Positions 40,731 through 54,058 of a stretch of 64,000 bases of DNA are shown piece by piece. The position numbers and the translations under genes are program-made. This DNA comes from Streptomyces sp. 135 (lineage in GTDB: Bacteria; Actinomycetota; Actinomycetes; Streptomycetales; Streptomycetaceae). Location of the stretch: assembly GCF_020026305.1 (NCBI RefSeq), contig NZ_CP075691.1:1426001-1490000 (forward strand). The letters are read 5' to 3'. Below the pieces are notes generated by a model. It saw only the letters and a list, made by a program, of their open reading frames with translations. It searched no databases and was not told the DNA's origin. Numbering within the stretch: position 1 is the first letter of the stretch; every line of letters begins with the position of its first letter.

Positions 40731-40789
40731 GCTCTGCCTTCCGGTGGGATCAAGTGAGTCAAGACCAGAAGTCAAGACATGGGTACAGA

Positions 40790-41383
40790 TCAAAGAACTT
40801 TCATCAAGGCTAGCAGCTCACGGGCCACGTCCTCGACGGAGGTGTTGACCAGGGTCGTGTCGAACTCGGCCTCGGCGGCGAGCTCGATCTTGGCCGCGGC
40901 CAGTCTGCGCTCGATCACCTCGGGTGCCTCGGTCCCCCGGCCGGTGAGCCGGCGGACCAGCTCGTCCCAGCTCGGCGGGGCGAGGAAGACCAGCTGTGCC
41001 TCGGGCATCGACTCGCGCACCAGGCGCGCGCCCTGGAGGTCGATCTCCAGGAGGACGGGTTCGCCCGCCTCCAGGCGTTCGAGGACGGCACGCCGCGGCG
41101 TGCCGTAGCGGTTGCCCGCGAACTCGGCCCACTCCAGGAGCTCGCCGTTGGCGATCAGCTTGTCCATCTCCTCGTCGGAGACGAAGAAGTACTGGACTCC
41201 GTGCTTCTCACCGGGGCGCGGCTTACGCGTGGTGGCGGAGACGGAGAGCCAGACCTCGGGGTGTTCCTTGCGCATATGGGCGACGACCGTGCTCTTGCCG
41301 ACCCCGGAGGGGCCGGAGAGCACGGTCAGCCGCGGACGTACGTCCGGGGGTACGGGGGTCGTCCCCCGGGATGTTGCAGCCAT
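40790..41383 (-). CDS. gmk: Guanylate kinase
   Basis: The 197-residue protein has the P-loop GPSGVGKST (residues 24-32), the GMP-binding [21 protein letters not shown] segment and the lid region [17 protein letters not shown]. It phosphorylates GMP to GDP. It lies 38 bp downstream of mihF on the same strand, a conserved arrangement. Confidence 0.96.
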   Translation of the reverse strand: MAATSRGTTPVPPDVRPRLTVLSGPSGVGKSTVVAHMRKEHPEVWLSVSATTRKPRPGEKHGVQYFFVSDEEMDKLIANGELLEWAEFAGNRYGTPRRAVLERLEAGEPVLLEIDLQGARLVRESMPEAQLVFLAPPSWDELVRRLTGRGTEAPEVIERRLAAAKIELAAEAEFDTTLVNTSVEDVARELLALMKVL

Positions 41384-41421
41384 GCAGCGATTATCCAGGT
41401 TCTCAGGAGTGCCTGAGAACG

Positions 41422-41745
41422 TCAGGCAGCGCCACCGCCGAACTCGCGCTCAAGAGACGCGATCTGATTGGAGCCGAGACCGCGCACGCGGCGGCTCTCG
41501 GAGATGCCAAGACGCTCCATGATCTGCTTGGCGCGGACCTTGCCCACGCCCGGCAGGGACTCCAGGAGGGCGGAGACCTTCATCTTGCCGATGACATCGT
41601 TCTCCTGGCCCTGCTTGATGACCTCGTGAAGCGAGGCACCGGAGTGCTTGAGTCGATTCTTGACCTCGGCCCGCTCCCGGCGAGCCGCGGCGGCCTTTTC
41701 GAGCGCGGCTGCGCGCTGTTCAGGGGTAAGGGGCGGAAGAGCCAC
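41422..41745 (-). CDS. mihF: Actinobacterial integration host factor (nucleoid protein)
   Basis: The 107-residue protein begins [32 protein letters not shown] and contains a helix-two-turn-helix segment [26 protein letters not shown], matching the Streptomyces sIHF/mycobacterial mIHF family. It bends and compacts DNA and influences sporulation and antibiotic production. The GTG at 41745 with GAGGTGA upstream gives the family length. A 16-bp palindrome lies about 115 bp upstream. Confidence 0.95.
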   Translation of the reverse strand: MALPPLTPEQRAAALEKAAAARRERAEVKNRLKHSGASLHEVIKQGQENDVIGKMKVSALLESLPGVGKVRAKQIMERLGISESRRVRGLGSNQIASLEREFGGGAA

Positions 41746-41858
41746 GCCTACGTCACCTCGGATGTCGAACTGTCGGATACGGACCGGTGAGGAACCTAGT
41801 CGCCCCACACCAGGGGAGCAACGCGCAACGCACTTGCCCGTTGGCTCCCTCGGAGACT

Positions 41859-41874
41859 AGCGGCCATGGCCGCT
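41859..41874. promoter_or_regulatory. Perfect 16-bp palindrome upstream of mihF
   Basis: AGCGGCCATGGCCGCT is its own reverse complement. It lies in the 299-bp gap between pyrF and mihF, in the probable mihF leader or promoter region. The rest of the gap holds no gene. Confidence 0.4.
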
Positions 41875-42044
41875 GGAGTCAGCGAGAACTGACGAAAAGT
41901 CCTGGTCAGCCTCTGTCGAGCCGTACATATCGGGCATATCGACGCCGATTTGAGCCAGCGAGTTGTCAGGGAAGTGTCAGTGAGCCATCACCGAGTCGTC
42001 GGCGAACCGGCGTCGGGAGCCACGCGCACGCCCCGCCGCCCCGT

Positions 42045-42911
42045 TCACGCCGCCTCGACCGCGGCCCGGATCTCGTCCGCGAAGCGCTCCGCGGCACCTC
42101 TCAGGCCCGCCGCATCCGGCCCATACCGCAGCACGCCCCGGCTGACGCTCGGGACGACGTTGCGCACGGCCGGACCGAAGACGGCCGGCAGGTCCGCCGG
42201 GGTCGCGCCCTGGGCACCGATCCCGGGGGCGAGCAGCGGGCCGTTGATGCCGAGGTCGTACGAGGAGAGGTCGCCCAGCGTCGCGCCGACGACGGCCCCG
42301 AAGGAGCCGAGGGGCGCCTGTCCGGCGTTCTCGTCGGCGAGGTGACCGAGGACGGTGGCCGCGACCGTGCGGCCGTCCTCGCGGAGCGCGTGCTGGACCT
42401 CGGCGCCCTCCGGGTTGGAGGTCAGGGCGAGCACGAAGAGCCCGGCGCCGTTCTCGCGGGCCAGCTCGACGGCCGGCTTCAGGGAGCCGTATCCGAGGTA
42501 GGGCGAGACCGTGAGGGCGTCGCTGAACAGCGGCGAGTCCTGGTGCAGGAAGGTCTCGGCGTACGCGGCCATGGTCGAGCCGATGTCGCCGCGCTTGGCG
42601 TCCATGATGACCAGGGCCCCGGCCGCCCGCAGCTCCGCGACCGCCTTCTCCAGGACGGCGATGCCGCGCGACCCGAAGCGCTCGAAGAACGCGCTCTGCG
42701 GCTTGAAGACCGCCACGGTCCCGGCGAGCGTCTCGACTACGGTGCGCGTGAACCGCTCCAGGCCCGCGATGTCGTCGTCCAGTCCCCAGGCGGACAGCAG
42801 CGAGGCGTGCGGGTCGATGCCGACGCAGAGCGGGCCGCGCTCGTCCATGGCGTGGCGCAGCCGGGTGCCGAAGGGCTCCAGGGCGCTCACGGGGGTCTGC
42901 GGGGCGGTCAT
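42045..42911 (-). CDS. pyrF: Orotidine 5'-phosphate decarboxylase
   Basis: The 288-residue protein has CVGIDPH near the N terminus and the catalytic motif VIMDAKRGDIGST with the Asp-Lys-Asp array. Late conserved parts include ALTVSPYLGYGSL and LLAPGIGAQGATP. The length is that of the longer type 2 enzymes of actinobacteria. It converts OMP to UMP. The ATG overlaps the pyrD stop by 4 nt; it is the last gene of the pyr operon. Confidence 0.96.
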   Translation of the reverse strand: MTAPQTPVSALEPFGTRLRHAMDERGPLCVGIDPHASLLSAWGLDDDIAGLERFTRTVVETLAGTVAVFKPQSAFFERFGSRGIAVLEKAVAELRAAGALVIMDAKRGDIGSTMAAYAETFLHQDSPLFSDALTVSPYLGYGSLKPAVELARENGAGLFVLALTSNPEGAEVQHALREDGRTVAATVLGHLADENAGQAPLGSFGAVVGATLGDLSSYDLGINGPLLAPGIGAQGATPADLPAVFGPAVRNVVPSVSRGVLRYGPDAAGLRGAAERFADEIRAAVEAA

Positions 42912-44014
42912 GCGGACTTCCTCACGTCGGCGCCGACCGCGTCGGCGAGGGTGGCGTACGGGCTCGTGCGCAGGCGCGCGGCGAGGCCCTTGTGGATGGC
43001 GCGGGCCCAGAAGGGTCCCTCGTAGATGAAGGCGCTGTAGCCCTGGACGAGGGTGGCGCCGGCGAGGATGCGCTGCCAGGCGTCCTCGGCGTTCTCGATG
43101 CCACCGACGCCCACGAGCGTGATGCGGTCGCCCACGCGCGCGTAGAGGCGGCGCAGGACCTCCAGGGAGCGCTCCTTGAGCGGGGCGCCGGAGAGCCCGC
43201 CGGTCTCTCCGTAGAGGGTGGGTTCGGATTTCAGACCGAGGCCCTCGCGCGCGATGGTCGTGTTGGTGGCGATGATGCCGTCCAGGCCGAGCTCGACGGC
43301 GAGGTCCGCGACGGCGTCGATGTCCTCGTCAGCCAGGTCAGGGGCGATCTTCACGAGGAGCGGTACGCGTCGGCCCTCGACGCTGCGGTCGGCGGCCTCG
43401 CGTACGGCGGTCAGGAGCGGGCGCAGCGATTCGGTGGCCTGGAGGTTGCGCAGCCCCGGGGTGTTGGGGGACGAGACGTTGACGACGAGGTAGTCGGCGT
43501 GGCGGGCCAGGCGCTCGGTCGACTTCACGTAGTCGCCGACGGCCTCCTCCTCCGGCACGACCTTGGTCTTGCCGATGTTCACGCCGACGACGGTCTTGAA
43601 CACCGCCGTGCGGGCCGCCAGGCGCTCCGCCACGGCCGCCGAGCCTTCGTTGTTGAATCCCATGCGGTTGATCAGCGCGCGGTCCTGCACGAGGCGGAAG
43701 AGCCGCTTCTTGGGGTTGCCGGGCTGCGGCTCCCCGGTGACGGTGCCGATCTCGATGTGGTCGAAGCCGAGCATCGACATCCCGTCGATCGCGACGGCGT
43801 TCTTGTCGAAGCCCGCGGCGAGACCGAAGGGGCCGTGCATCCGCAGTCCGAAGGCCTCGGTGCGCAGTTCCTCGTGGCGGGGCGCGAGGGCGGCCGCGAG
43901 GTAGGTGCGCAGCACGGGAATGCGGGCCGCGAGGCGGATCCAGCGGAAGGCGAGGTGGTGGGCCTGCTCCGGGTCCATGCGCTTGAAGACGAGGTTGAAG
44001 AAGAGCTTGTACAT
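42908..44014 (-). CDS. pyrD: Dihydroorotate dehydrogenase, quinone-dependent class 2
   Basis: The 368-residue protein has the membrane-associating N-terminal helices ([23 protein letters not shown]), [16 protein letters not shown] for FMN binding, [25 protein letters not shown] with the catalytic Ser, and [10 protein letters not shown]. This is class 2, which passes electrons to the quinone pool at the inner face of the membrane. ATG 44014 gives the family start. Confidence 0.96.
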   Translation of the reverse strand: MYKLFFNLVFKRMDPEQAHHLAFRWIRLAARIPVLRTYLAAALAPRHEELRTEAFGLRMHGPFGLAAGFDKNAVAIDGMSMLGFDHIEIGTVTGEPQPGNPKKRLFRLVQDRALINRMGFNNEGSAAVAERLAARTAVFKTVVGVNIGKTKVVPEEEAVGDYVKSTERLARHADYLVVNVSSPNTPGLRNLQATESLRPLLTAVREAADRSVEGRRVPLLVKIAPDLADEDIDAVADLAVELGLDGIIATNTTIAREGLGLKSEPTLYGETGGLSGAPLKERSLEVLRRLYARVGDRITLVGVGGIENAEDAWQRILAGATLVQGYSAFIYEGPFWARAIHKGLAARLRTSPYATLADAVGADVRKSA

Positions 44015-44117
44015 GTTCGATGTCCTCAGAAAGAGCCCCATGACCTCACGGGGAGAGCCTCGTGAGCAGAGCCTCATGAAGAGGGGGACACCGTTTCCGG
44101 TGTCCCCCTCAGGGCTG

Positions 44118-47418
<3,301 letters not shown>

Positions 47419-47426
<8 letters not shown>

Positions 47427-48600
47427 GCTGGCCCTCCATCAGGACGGTGTTCATCAAAGACGTGAAGCGGTCGAAGAGGTACGCGGCGTCGTGCGGGCCG
47501 GCGGCCGCCTCGGGGTGGTACTGGACGGAGAAGCCCGGCTGGTCGAGCAGCTGGAGCCCCTCCACGACGTTGTCGTTGAGGCAGACGTGGGAGACCTCGA
47601 CGCGGCCGAAGGGGGTCTCGCTCACCTTGTCGAGCGGCGCGTCCACGGCGAAGCCGTGGTTGTGCGCGGTGACCTCGACCTTGCCGGTGGTGCGGTCCTG
47701 CACCGGCTGGTTGATGCCGCGGTGGCCGTACTTCAGCTTGTACGTGCCGAAGCCGAGGGCGCGGCCGAGGATCTGGTTGCCGAAGCAGATGCCGAACAGC
47801 GGCGTCTTGCGCTTCAGGACGGCGGCCATCAGCGCGACCGGTCCTTCGGCGGTGGCCGGGTCGCCCGGGCCGTTGGAGAAGAAGACTCCGTCGGGGGCGA
47901 CGGCGTACACCTCCTCCTCGGTGGCGGTCGCGGGCAGCACGTGCACCTCGATGCCGCGCTCGGCCATCCGGTGCGGGGTCATGCCCTTGATGCCGAGGTC
48001 GATGGCGGCGACGGTGAACTTCTTCTCGCCGACGGCCGGGACGACGTAGGCCTCCTTGGTGGCGACCTCCTCGTACAGGCTGGCGCCCTTCATGTGGGGC
48101 TGCGCCTGGACGCGGGCGACCAGCTCCTCGTGGGCGGCGGGGCCCGCGCCGGAGGTGCTGTCCAGCGCGGTGCCGGAGAAGATGCCGGAGCGCATGGAGC
48201 CGCTCTCGCGCAGGTGGCGGGTGAGGGCGCGGGTGTCGATCCCGGAGATGCCGACGACGCCCTGCTTCGCCAGCTCGTCGTCGAGCGAGCGCCGGGCACG
48301 CCAGTTGGAGGGGATGCGGGCGGGGTCGCGGACCACGTAACCGGAGACCCAGATGCGGCCCGACTCGTCGTCCTCGTCGTTCCAGCCGGTGTTGCCGATC
48401 TGGGGGGCGGTGGCGACCACGATCTGGCGGTCGTACGAGGGGTCGGTGAGCGTCTCCTGGTAGCCGGTCATGCCGGTGGAGAACACCGCTTCGCCGAAGG
48501 TCTCCCCCACGGCCCCGTAGGCGCGGCCGCGGAAGATGCGGCCGTCCTCCAGGACGAGTACGGCGGGAGCCTTGCCGGCTCCCCGGGTGGAGGTCGTCAT
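47419..48600 (-). CDS. carA: Carbamoyl-phosphate synthase small subunit
   Basis: The 393-residue protein has an N-terminal CarA domain ([36 protein letters not shown]) and a class I glutamine amidotransferase domain with FFSNGPGDP, the nucleophile elbow GICFGNQ and the catalytic His/Glu in [12 protein letters not shown]. It supplies ammonia to CarB. The ATG overlaps the upstream PH-domain gene stop by 4 nt. Confidence 0.97.
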
Positions 48601-49166
48601 CGTGCGGTGCCTTCCGTAGTAGCGGTATTGATCATGCTGTTGATGGTCTCGACCCACTCGGCCTGTTCGGCCGCGTGGTCCGAGCGGAAGCCGGAGTCGA
48701 TGAGCTTCTCGCCGTGTTCCCACGTGACGATCAGCAGACCGCCCTCCGCGAGAACCTTCCCGGCGATGCCCTTGTCCAGACGGGCTTCGCGCAGCCGGTC
48801 GGCCGGGATGAAGAAGTCGGCCGCTCCGGGGCGTACGACGTCGAGCCCCGCGTCGGTGAGCGTCAGCTCGACGCGGCTGCGGGTGCCCAGGCCGTGCGCC
48901 ACGATGCGGTCGAGCCACTGCCCCGCCGTGGTGGAGCCGTGGTAGCGGCCGCTCAGCTCAAGTCTGGCCGGGCCCGCCTCGCTCGGCGCGCTGGGGAGTT
49001 CCGGCAGGTCGCTCTGGAGGGTGCCGCGCCACTTCCAGCCCTCGCGCATCAGCCAGTAGACGAGCGCGATGAAGAGCAGCAGTCCGACGACCCAGCCGAG
49101 CCGTGCGGCCCAGTCGGTCACGTCCGCCGATTCCTTCTCGGCGGCCAGTTCCACAAGAGTTGTCAC
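48597..49166 (-). CDS. Membrane protein with PH-like domain, embedded in the pyr operon
   Basis: The 189-residue protein has one N-terminal transmembrane helix ([18 protein letters not shown], residues 23-40). A cytoplasmic domain with beta-strand pattern [36 protein letters not shown] and [19 protein letters not shown] resembles PH-like domains annotated in actinobacteria. Function is unknown. Start and stop overlap carA and pyrC by 4 nt each, so it is made with pyrimidine enzymes. One possibility is a membrane anchor or sensor connected with the pathway. Confidence 0.78.
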   Translation of the reverse strand: MTTLVELAAEKESADVTDWAARLGWVVGLLLFIALVYWLMREGWKWRGTLQSDLPELPSAPSEAGPARLELSGRYHGSTTAGQWLDRIVAHGLGTRSRVELTLTDAGLDVVRPGAADFFIPADRLREARLDKGIAGKVLAEGGLLIVTWEHGEKLIDSGFRSDHAAEQAEWVETINSMINTATTEGTAR

Positions 49167-50449
49167 GCGAGATTCCCGTCGACGAGCGTGGCCCGGCCCC
49201 GGAGCCAGGTGTGCGTGACGCGGCCCGGCAGCTCACGGCCCTCATAGGGAGTGTTGCGGCTGCGCGAGGCGAAGCCCGCGGGGTCCACTTCCCCACGGTA
49301 ATCGGCGTCGACCAGGACGAGGTTCGCGGGCTCACCTGCCGAGACGGGGCGGCCGTGGCCGGTGGCTCGGCCGATCCTCGCCGGCTTGAAGGACATGCGG
49401 TCGGCGACCGCCTCCCAGGTCAGCAGGCCGGTCTCGACCATCGTCTGCTGGACGACGGAGAGGGCGGTCTCCAGGCCCACCATGCCCATGGCGGCCGCGG
49501 CCCACTCGCAGTCCTTGTCCTCGTGCGGGTGCGGGGCGTGGTCGGTGGCGACGATGTCGATGGTGCCGTCGGCGAGGGCCTCGCGCAGCGCCATGACGTC
49601 GCGCTCGGTGCGCAGCGGCGGGTTGACCTTGTAGACCGGGTTGTACGAGCGGACCAGCTCGTCGGTGAGCAGCAGGTGGTGCGGGGTGACCTCGGCCGTC
49701 ACGTCGATGCCGCGGGACTTGGCCCAGCGCACGATCTCGACGGACCCTGCGGTCGAGAGGTGGCAGATGTGGACGCGGGATCCGACGTGCTCGGCGAGCA
49801 GGACGTCCCGGGCGATGATCGACTCCTCGGCCACCGCGGGCCAGCCGCCGAGGCCCAGCTCGGCGGAGACGACGCCCTCGTTCATCTGGGCGCCCTCGGT
49901 GAGGCGGGGCTCCTGGGCGTGCTGGGCGACGACGCCGCCGAAGGCCTTCACGTACTCCAGGGCGCGCCGCATGATCACGGCGTCGTCGACGCACTTGCCG
50001 TCGTCGGAGAAGACGGTCACCCCGGCGGCGGACTCGTGCATGGCGCCCAGCTCGGCGAGCTTCTTGCCCTCCAGGCCGACGGTGACGGCGCCGATGGGCT
50101 GCACGTCGCAGTAGCCGGACTCCTTGCCGAGCCGGTAGACCTGCTCGACGACGCCGGCGGTGTCGGCGACGGGGAAGGTGTTGGCCATGGCGAAGACGGC
50201 GGTGTAGCCACCGGAGGCGGCGGCGCGCGTACCGGTCAGGACGGTCTCGGAGTCCTCGCGGCCCGGCTCGCGCAGGTGGGTGTGGAGGTCGACGAGACCC
50301 GGCAGGAGGATCTTGCCCTCGGCCTCGACGACGGTCGCGCCCTCGGCGGCGAGCCCGGTGCCGACATCGGCGATGGTCTCCCCGTCGATGAGGACGTCCT
50401 GCGCCTCGCCGCCCAGCACCTTCGCACCACGGATCAGGATCTTGCTCAT
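49163..50449 (-). CDS. pyrC: Dihydroorotase
   Basis: The 428-residue amidohydrolase has the metal-binding LPGLVDLHTHLREPG, VFSDDGKCV, HICHLSTAGSVE, EVTPHHLLLTDE and IVATDHAPHPHEDK motifs of the class I dihydroorotases. It closes carbamoyl aspartate to dihydroorotate. It starts 2 bp after the pyrB stop and overlaps the next gene by 4 nt. Confidence 0.96.
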   Translation of the reverse strand: MSKILIRGAKVLGGEAQDVLIDGETIADVGTGLAAEGATVVEAEGKILLPGLVDLHTHLREPGREDSETVLTGTRAAASGGYTAVFAMANTFPVADTAGVVEQVYRLGKESGYCDVQPIGAVTVGLEGKKLAELGAMHESAAGVTVFSDDGKCVDDAVIMRRALEYVKAFGGVVAQHAQEPRLTEGAQMNEGVVSAELGLGGWPAVAEESIIARDVLLAEHVGSRVHICHLSTAGSVEIVRWAKSRGIDVTAEVTPHHLLLTDELVRSYNPVYKVNPPLRTERDVMALREALADGTIDIVATDHAPHPHEDKDCEWAAAAMGMVGLETALSVVQQTMVETGLLTWEAVADRMSFKPARIGRATGHGRPVSAGEPANLVLVDADYRGEVDPAGFASRSRNTPYEGRELPGRVTHTWLRGRATLVDGNLA

Positions 50450-50451
50450 GC

Positions 50452-51438
50452 TTACTTGGTCTCCGAATCATTGGACCGGGTGTGGGTGACGGCAGGCTCG
50501 TTGCCGCCGAGAAGCAGGTAGAGGACGGCCATGCGGATGGAGACGCCGTTGGCGACCTGTTCGACCACCGTGCAGCGGTCGGAGTCGGCGACCTCGGCGG
50601 TGATCTCCATGCCGCGGACCATCGGGCCGGGGTGCATCACGATGGCGTGCTCCGGCATCTTCGCCATGCGCTCGCCGTCCAGGCCGTAGCGCCGCGAGTA
50701 CTCGCGCTCGGTGGGGAAGAACGCGGCGTTCATGCGCTCGCGCTGCACCCGCAGCATCATCACGGCGTCGGACTTCGCGAGGACGCGGTCCAGGTCGTAC
50801 GAGACCTCGCAGGGCCACTGCTCGACGCCGACCGGCACCAGGGTGGGCGGGGCGACGAGGGTGACCTCGGCACCGAGGGTGTGCAGCAGGTCGACGTTGG
50901 AGCGGGCCACGCGGCTGTGCAGGACGTCGCCGACGAGGGTGATGTGCTTGCCCGCGAGGTCCTGGCCGAGGCCCGCGTCGGGTCCGACGAGGCGGCGCCG
51001 CATGGTGAAGGCGTCGAGCAGGGCCTGGGTGGGGTGCTGGTGGGTGCCGTCGCCGGCGTTGATGACGACGGCGTCGATCCACCCGGAGGTGGCCAGGCGG
51101 TAGGGCGCGCCGGAGGCGCCGTGCCGGATGACGACGGCGTCGACGCCCATCGCCTCCAGGGTCTGCGCGGTGTCCTTGAGGGATTCGCCCTTGGAGACGG
51201 ACGACCCCTTGGCGGCGAAGTTGATGACGTCGGCGGAGAGGCGCTTCTCGGCGGCCTCGAAGGAGATCCGGGTCCGGGTCGAGTCCTCGAAGAAGAGGTT
51301 GACCACGGTGCGGCCGCGCAGGGCGGGCAGTTTCTTGATCGGCCGGTCGGCCACCCGCGCCATCTCCTCGGCCGTGTCGAGGATCAGGACGGCGTCGTCG
51401 CGGGAGAGGTCGGCGGCCGAGATGAGGTGTCGCATCAT
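50452..51438 (-). CDS. pyrB: Aspartate carbamoyltransferase catalytic subunit
   Basis: The 328-residue protein has the carbamoyl-phosphate site [15 protein letters not shown], the second site [18 protein letters not shown] and the C-terminal HPGPMVRG, with [17 protein letters not shown] typical of actinobacteria. No regulatory subunit (pyrI) is present. Two ATG codons are adjacent at 51438 and 51435; either may be used. It lies 84 bp after pyrR. Confidence 0.96.
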   Translation of the reverse strand: MMRHLISAADLSRDDAVLILDTAEEMARVADRPIKKLPALRGRTVVNLFFEDSTRTRISFEAAEKRLSADVINFAAKGSSVSKGESLKDTAQTLEAMGVDAVVIRHGASGAPYRLATSGWIDAVVINAGDGTHQHPTQALLDAFTMRRRLVGPDAGLGQDLAGKHITLVGDVLHSRVARSNVDLLHTLGAEVTLVAPPTLVPVGVEQWPCEVSYDLDRVLAKSDAVMMLRVQRERMNAAFFPTEREYSRRYGLDGERMAKMPEHAIVMHPGPMVRGMEITAEVADSDRCTVVEQVANGVSIRMAVLYLLLGGNEPAVTHTRSNDSETK

Positions 51439-51522
51439 CGGGGGGTACTCCGGTGTGTGGAGGTCTGCGGGCGCGCGGGCGCGCAGGGTCGTGCCCTGGG
51501 CCCGTGCGGTGGGAAGCCGGCC

Positions 51523-52130
<608 letters not shown>

Positions 52131-52228
52131 ACATTAAAGGACGTCGAAATTGCGCCAGCCAGACTACCAGTACTGATGACCGAACACGTCATCGGCCTCC
52201 ACCGAAGAGGCGGTACGGACCATTCGGC

Positions 52229-52258
52229 TTGACGCAGGCAAGTAACGCTGCGTAACCT
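52229..52258 (+). promoter_or_regulatory. bldD promoter
   Basis: TTGACG (52229-52234), an 18-nt spacer and TAACCT (52253-52258) form a reasonable main-sigma promoter. It is followed after about 60 nt by the bldD ATG with GGGGAG just upstream. Confidence 0.55.
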
Positions 52259-52271
52259 CACAGTGAGTTAC
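52252..52271. promoter_or_regulatory. Imperfect palindrome overlapping the bldD -10: candidate autoregulatory site
   Basis: GTAACCTCACAGTGAGTTAC consists of GTAAC(C)TCAC facing GTGAGTTAC, with one extra base in the left arm. A further GTAAC lies at 52242. BldD is known to repress its own gene. The match to the published BldD palindrome is only partial, so this is a candidate. Confidence 0.45.
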
Positions 52272-52319
52272 CAGCCACGCGGCGGAGCCGCATGATTGTC
52301 GCAGCGTCCGGGGAGCTAT

Positions 52320-52820
52320 ATGTCCAGCGAATACGCCAAGCAGCTCGGGGCCAAGCTCCGCGCGATCCGTACCCAGCAGGGCCTTTCCCTCCACGGCGTC
52401 GAGGAGAAGTCCCAGGGACGCTGGAAGGCGGTCGTCGTGGGGTCGTACGAGCGCGGCGACCGTGCCGTGACCGTGCAGCGCCTCGCCGAGCTGGCGGACT
52501 TCTACGGCGTCCCCGTGCAGGAGCTCCTGCCCGGCACGGCTCCCGGTGGCGCCGCCGAGCCGCCGCCGAAGCTCGTCCTCGACCTGGAGCGCCTGGCCCA
52601 CGTGCCTGCGGAGAAGGCGGGCCCGCTCCAGCGGTATGCCGCCACGATCCAGTCGCAGCGCGGTGACTACAACGGCAAGGTGCTCTCGATCCGCCAGGAC
52701 GACCTGCGCACCCTCGCCGTCATCTACGACCAGTCCCCCTCGGTCCTGACCGAGCAGCTCATCAGCTGGGGCGTCCTGGACGCGGACGCGCGTCGCGCGG
52801 TGGCCCACGAAGAGGTCTGA
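52320..52820 (+). CDS. bldD: Developmental master regulator BldD
   Basis: The 166-residue protein begins MSSEYAKQLGAKLRAIRTQQGLSLHGVEEKS, an XRE-type HTH (about residues 8-70). Its C-terminal domain carries the cyclic-di-GMP signature RGD-X8-RxxD (R114-G-D116, R125, D128). BldD dimerises through tetrameric c-di-GMP and represses sporulation and antibiotic regulatory genes during vegetative growth. GGGGAG precedes ATG 52320; an upstream in-frame ATG at 52296 lacks support. It is divergent from pyrR and convergent with nusB, with terminators between. Confidence 0.98.
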   Translation: MSSEYAKQLGAKLRAIRTQQGLSLHGVEEKSQGRWKAVVVGSYERGDRAVTVQRLAELADFYGVPVQELLPGTAPGGAAEPPPKLVLDLERLAHVPAEKAGPLQRYAATIQSQRGDYNGKVLSIRQDDLRTLAVIYDQSPSVLTEQLISWGVLDADARRAVAHEEV

Positions 52821-52845
52821 TCCCGCCCCGACACTTCAGCAGAAC

Positions 52846-52873
52846 GTGGCTGCGGCCGAAAGGCCGCGGCCAC
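52846..52873 (+). terminator. Terminator of bldD
   Basis: GTGGCTGCGGCC pairs with GGCCGCGGCCAC (one T-G wobble) around a GAAA tetraloop, 25 bp after the bldD stop. Confidence 0.75.
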
Positions 52874-52939
52874 CCCGGCGGTTTTCGCTATTCCGGAGCA
52901 ATTCCCCGGGCCGCCCCGGTGAAAACCAGGTACGAGAAA

Positions 52940-52980
52940 ACCGCCGGGGCCCGCAGCAATCCGCTGCGGGCCCCGGCGGT
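52940..52980 (-). terminator. Terminator of the efp-nusB transcript
   Basis: ACCGCCGGGGCCCGCAGC pairs perfectly over 18 bp with GCTGCGGGCCCCGGCGGT around a 5-nt loop. On the minus strand it is followed by TTTTC. It lies 17 bp after the nusB stop. Confidence 0.85.
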
Positions 52981-52997
52981 GAGGTACGGAAGAGGCT

Positions 52998-53432
52998 TTA
53001 CGCCTCGTCCCGGCGCAGGGACGGCTTCAGGTCCTTGAAGCGTCCGAGCAGGCCGTTGACGAAGGACGGCGACTCGTCCGTGGAGAACTCCTTGGCGAGC
53101 TGGACCGCCTCGTCGAGGACCACCGCGTCGGGGGTGCCGTCGACCCAGACCAGTTCGTAGGCGCCGAGCCGCAGGATGTTCCGGTCGACGACCGGCATGC
53201 GGTCCAGGGTCCATCCGACGGCGTACTGCGAGATGAGCTCGTCGATGCGTCGCTCATGCTGCGCGTACCCCTCGACGAGTTCCATCGTGTACTCGCTCAC
53301 CGGCGGCTGCCGGGTGTCGGACCGCGAGTGGCGCACCCAGTCGGCGAGGACCGTCAGGACGTCCGTTCCGCGCTGGTCCGCCTCGAAGAGGATCTGGAAG
53401 GCGCGCTTGCGGGCCGTGTTACGAGCAGCCAC
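52998..53432 (-). CDS. nusB: Transcription antitermination factor NusB
   Basis: The 144-residue all-helical protein begins ARNTARKRAFQILFEADQRG and has DRNILRLGAYELVW and DEAVQLAKEFSTDESPSFVNGLLGR, the NusB hallmarks. It binds boxA RNA with NusE during rRNA antitermination. It starts 2 bp after the efp stop in the conserved efp-nusB pair. Confidence 0.96.
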   Translation of the reverse strand: MAARNTARKRAFQILFEADQRGTDVLTVLADWVRHSRSDTRQPPVSEYTMELVEGYAQHERRIDELISQYAVGWTLDRMPVVDRNILRLGAYELVWVDGTPDAVVLDEAVQLAKEFSTDESPSFVNGLLGRFKDLKPSLRRDEA

Positions 53433-53434
53433 GG

Positions 53435-54001
53435 TTAGCTGTTCACCCGGCCGAGGTAGTCGCTGGTGCGGGTGTCGACCTTGATCTTCTCACCGGTGGT
53501 GATGAAGAGCGGCACCTGGATCTGGTGGCCGGTCTCCAGGGTGGCGGGCTTGGTGCCACCGGTGGAGCGGTCGCCCTGGACGCCCGGCTCGGTCTCCTGG
53601 ATGACGAGCTCGACGGCGGCGGGCAGCTCGACGTAGAGCACCTCGCCCTCGTGCTGCGCGACGGAGGCGGTGAAGCCCTCGATCAGGAAGTTGGCGGCGT
53701 CGCCGACGGCCTTCTTGTCGACGTGCAGCTGGTCGTACGTCTCCATGTCCATGAAGACGAAGTAGTCGCCGTCCATGTAGGAGAACTGCATGTCGCGCTT
53801 GTCGATCGTGGCCGTTTCGACCTTGACGCCGGCGTTGAACGTCTTGTCGACGACCTTGCCGGAGAGCACGTTCTTGAGCTTGGTGCGCACGAAGGCCGGG
53901 CCCTTGCCGGGCTTGACGTGCTGGAACTCGACGACGGACCAGAGCTGGCCGCCTTCGAGCTTGAGCACCAGGCCGTTCTTGAGGTCGTTCGTGGAAGCCA
54001 C
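53435..54001 (-). CDS. efp: Elongation factor P
   Basis: The 188-residue protein begins [43 protein letters not shown], with the modification-site loop KPGKGPAF. The ending [20 protein letters not shown] is typical. It relieves ribosome stalling at polyproline, such as the Pro-rich proteins encoded nearby. Full family length. Confidence 0.97.
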   Translation of the reverse strand: MASTNDLKNGLVLKLEGGQLWSVVEFQHVKPGKGPAFVRTKLKNVLSGKVVDKTFNAGVKVETATIDKRDMQFSYMDGDYFVFMDMETYDQLHVDKKAVGDAANFLIEGFTASVAQHEGEVLYVELPAAVELVIQETEPGVQGDRSTGGTKPATLETGHQIQVPLFITTGEKIKVDTRTSDYLGRVNS

Positions 54002-54058
54002 GGTTGCGGAATCTCCTGCACTGACTGACTGGTGGACGACCCCGGGGGCGCACGCGCG

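Noticed and set aside
48601..48918. Extended N terminus of carA upstream of 48600
   Set aside because: The extra residues overlap the PH-domain gene in another frame and have no homology; ATG 48600 gives the family start.
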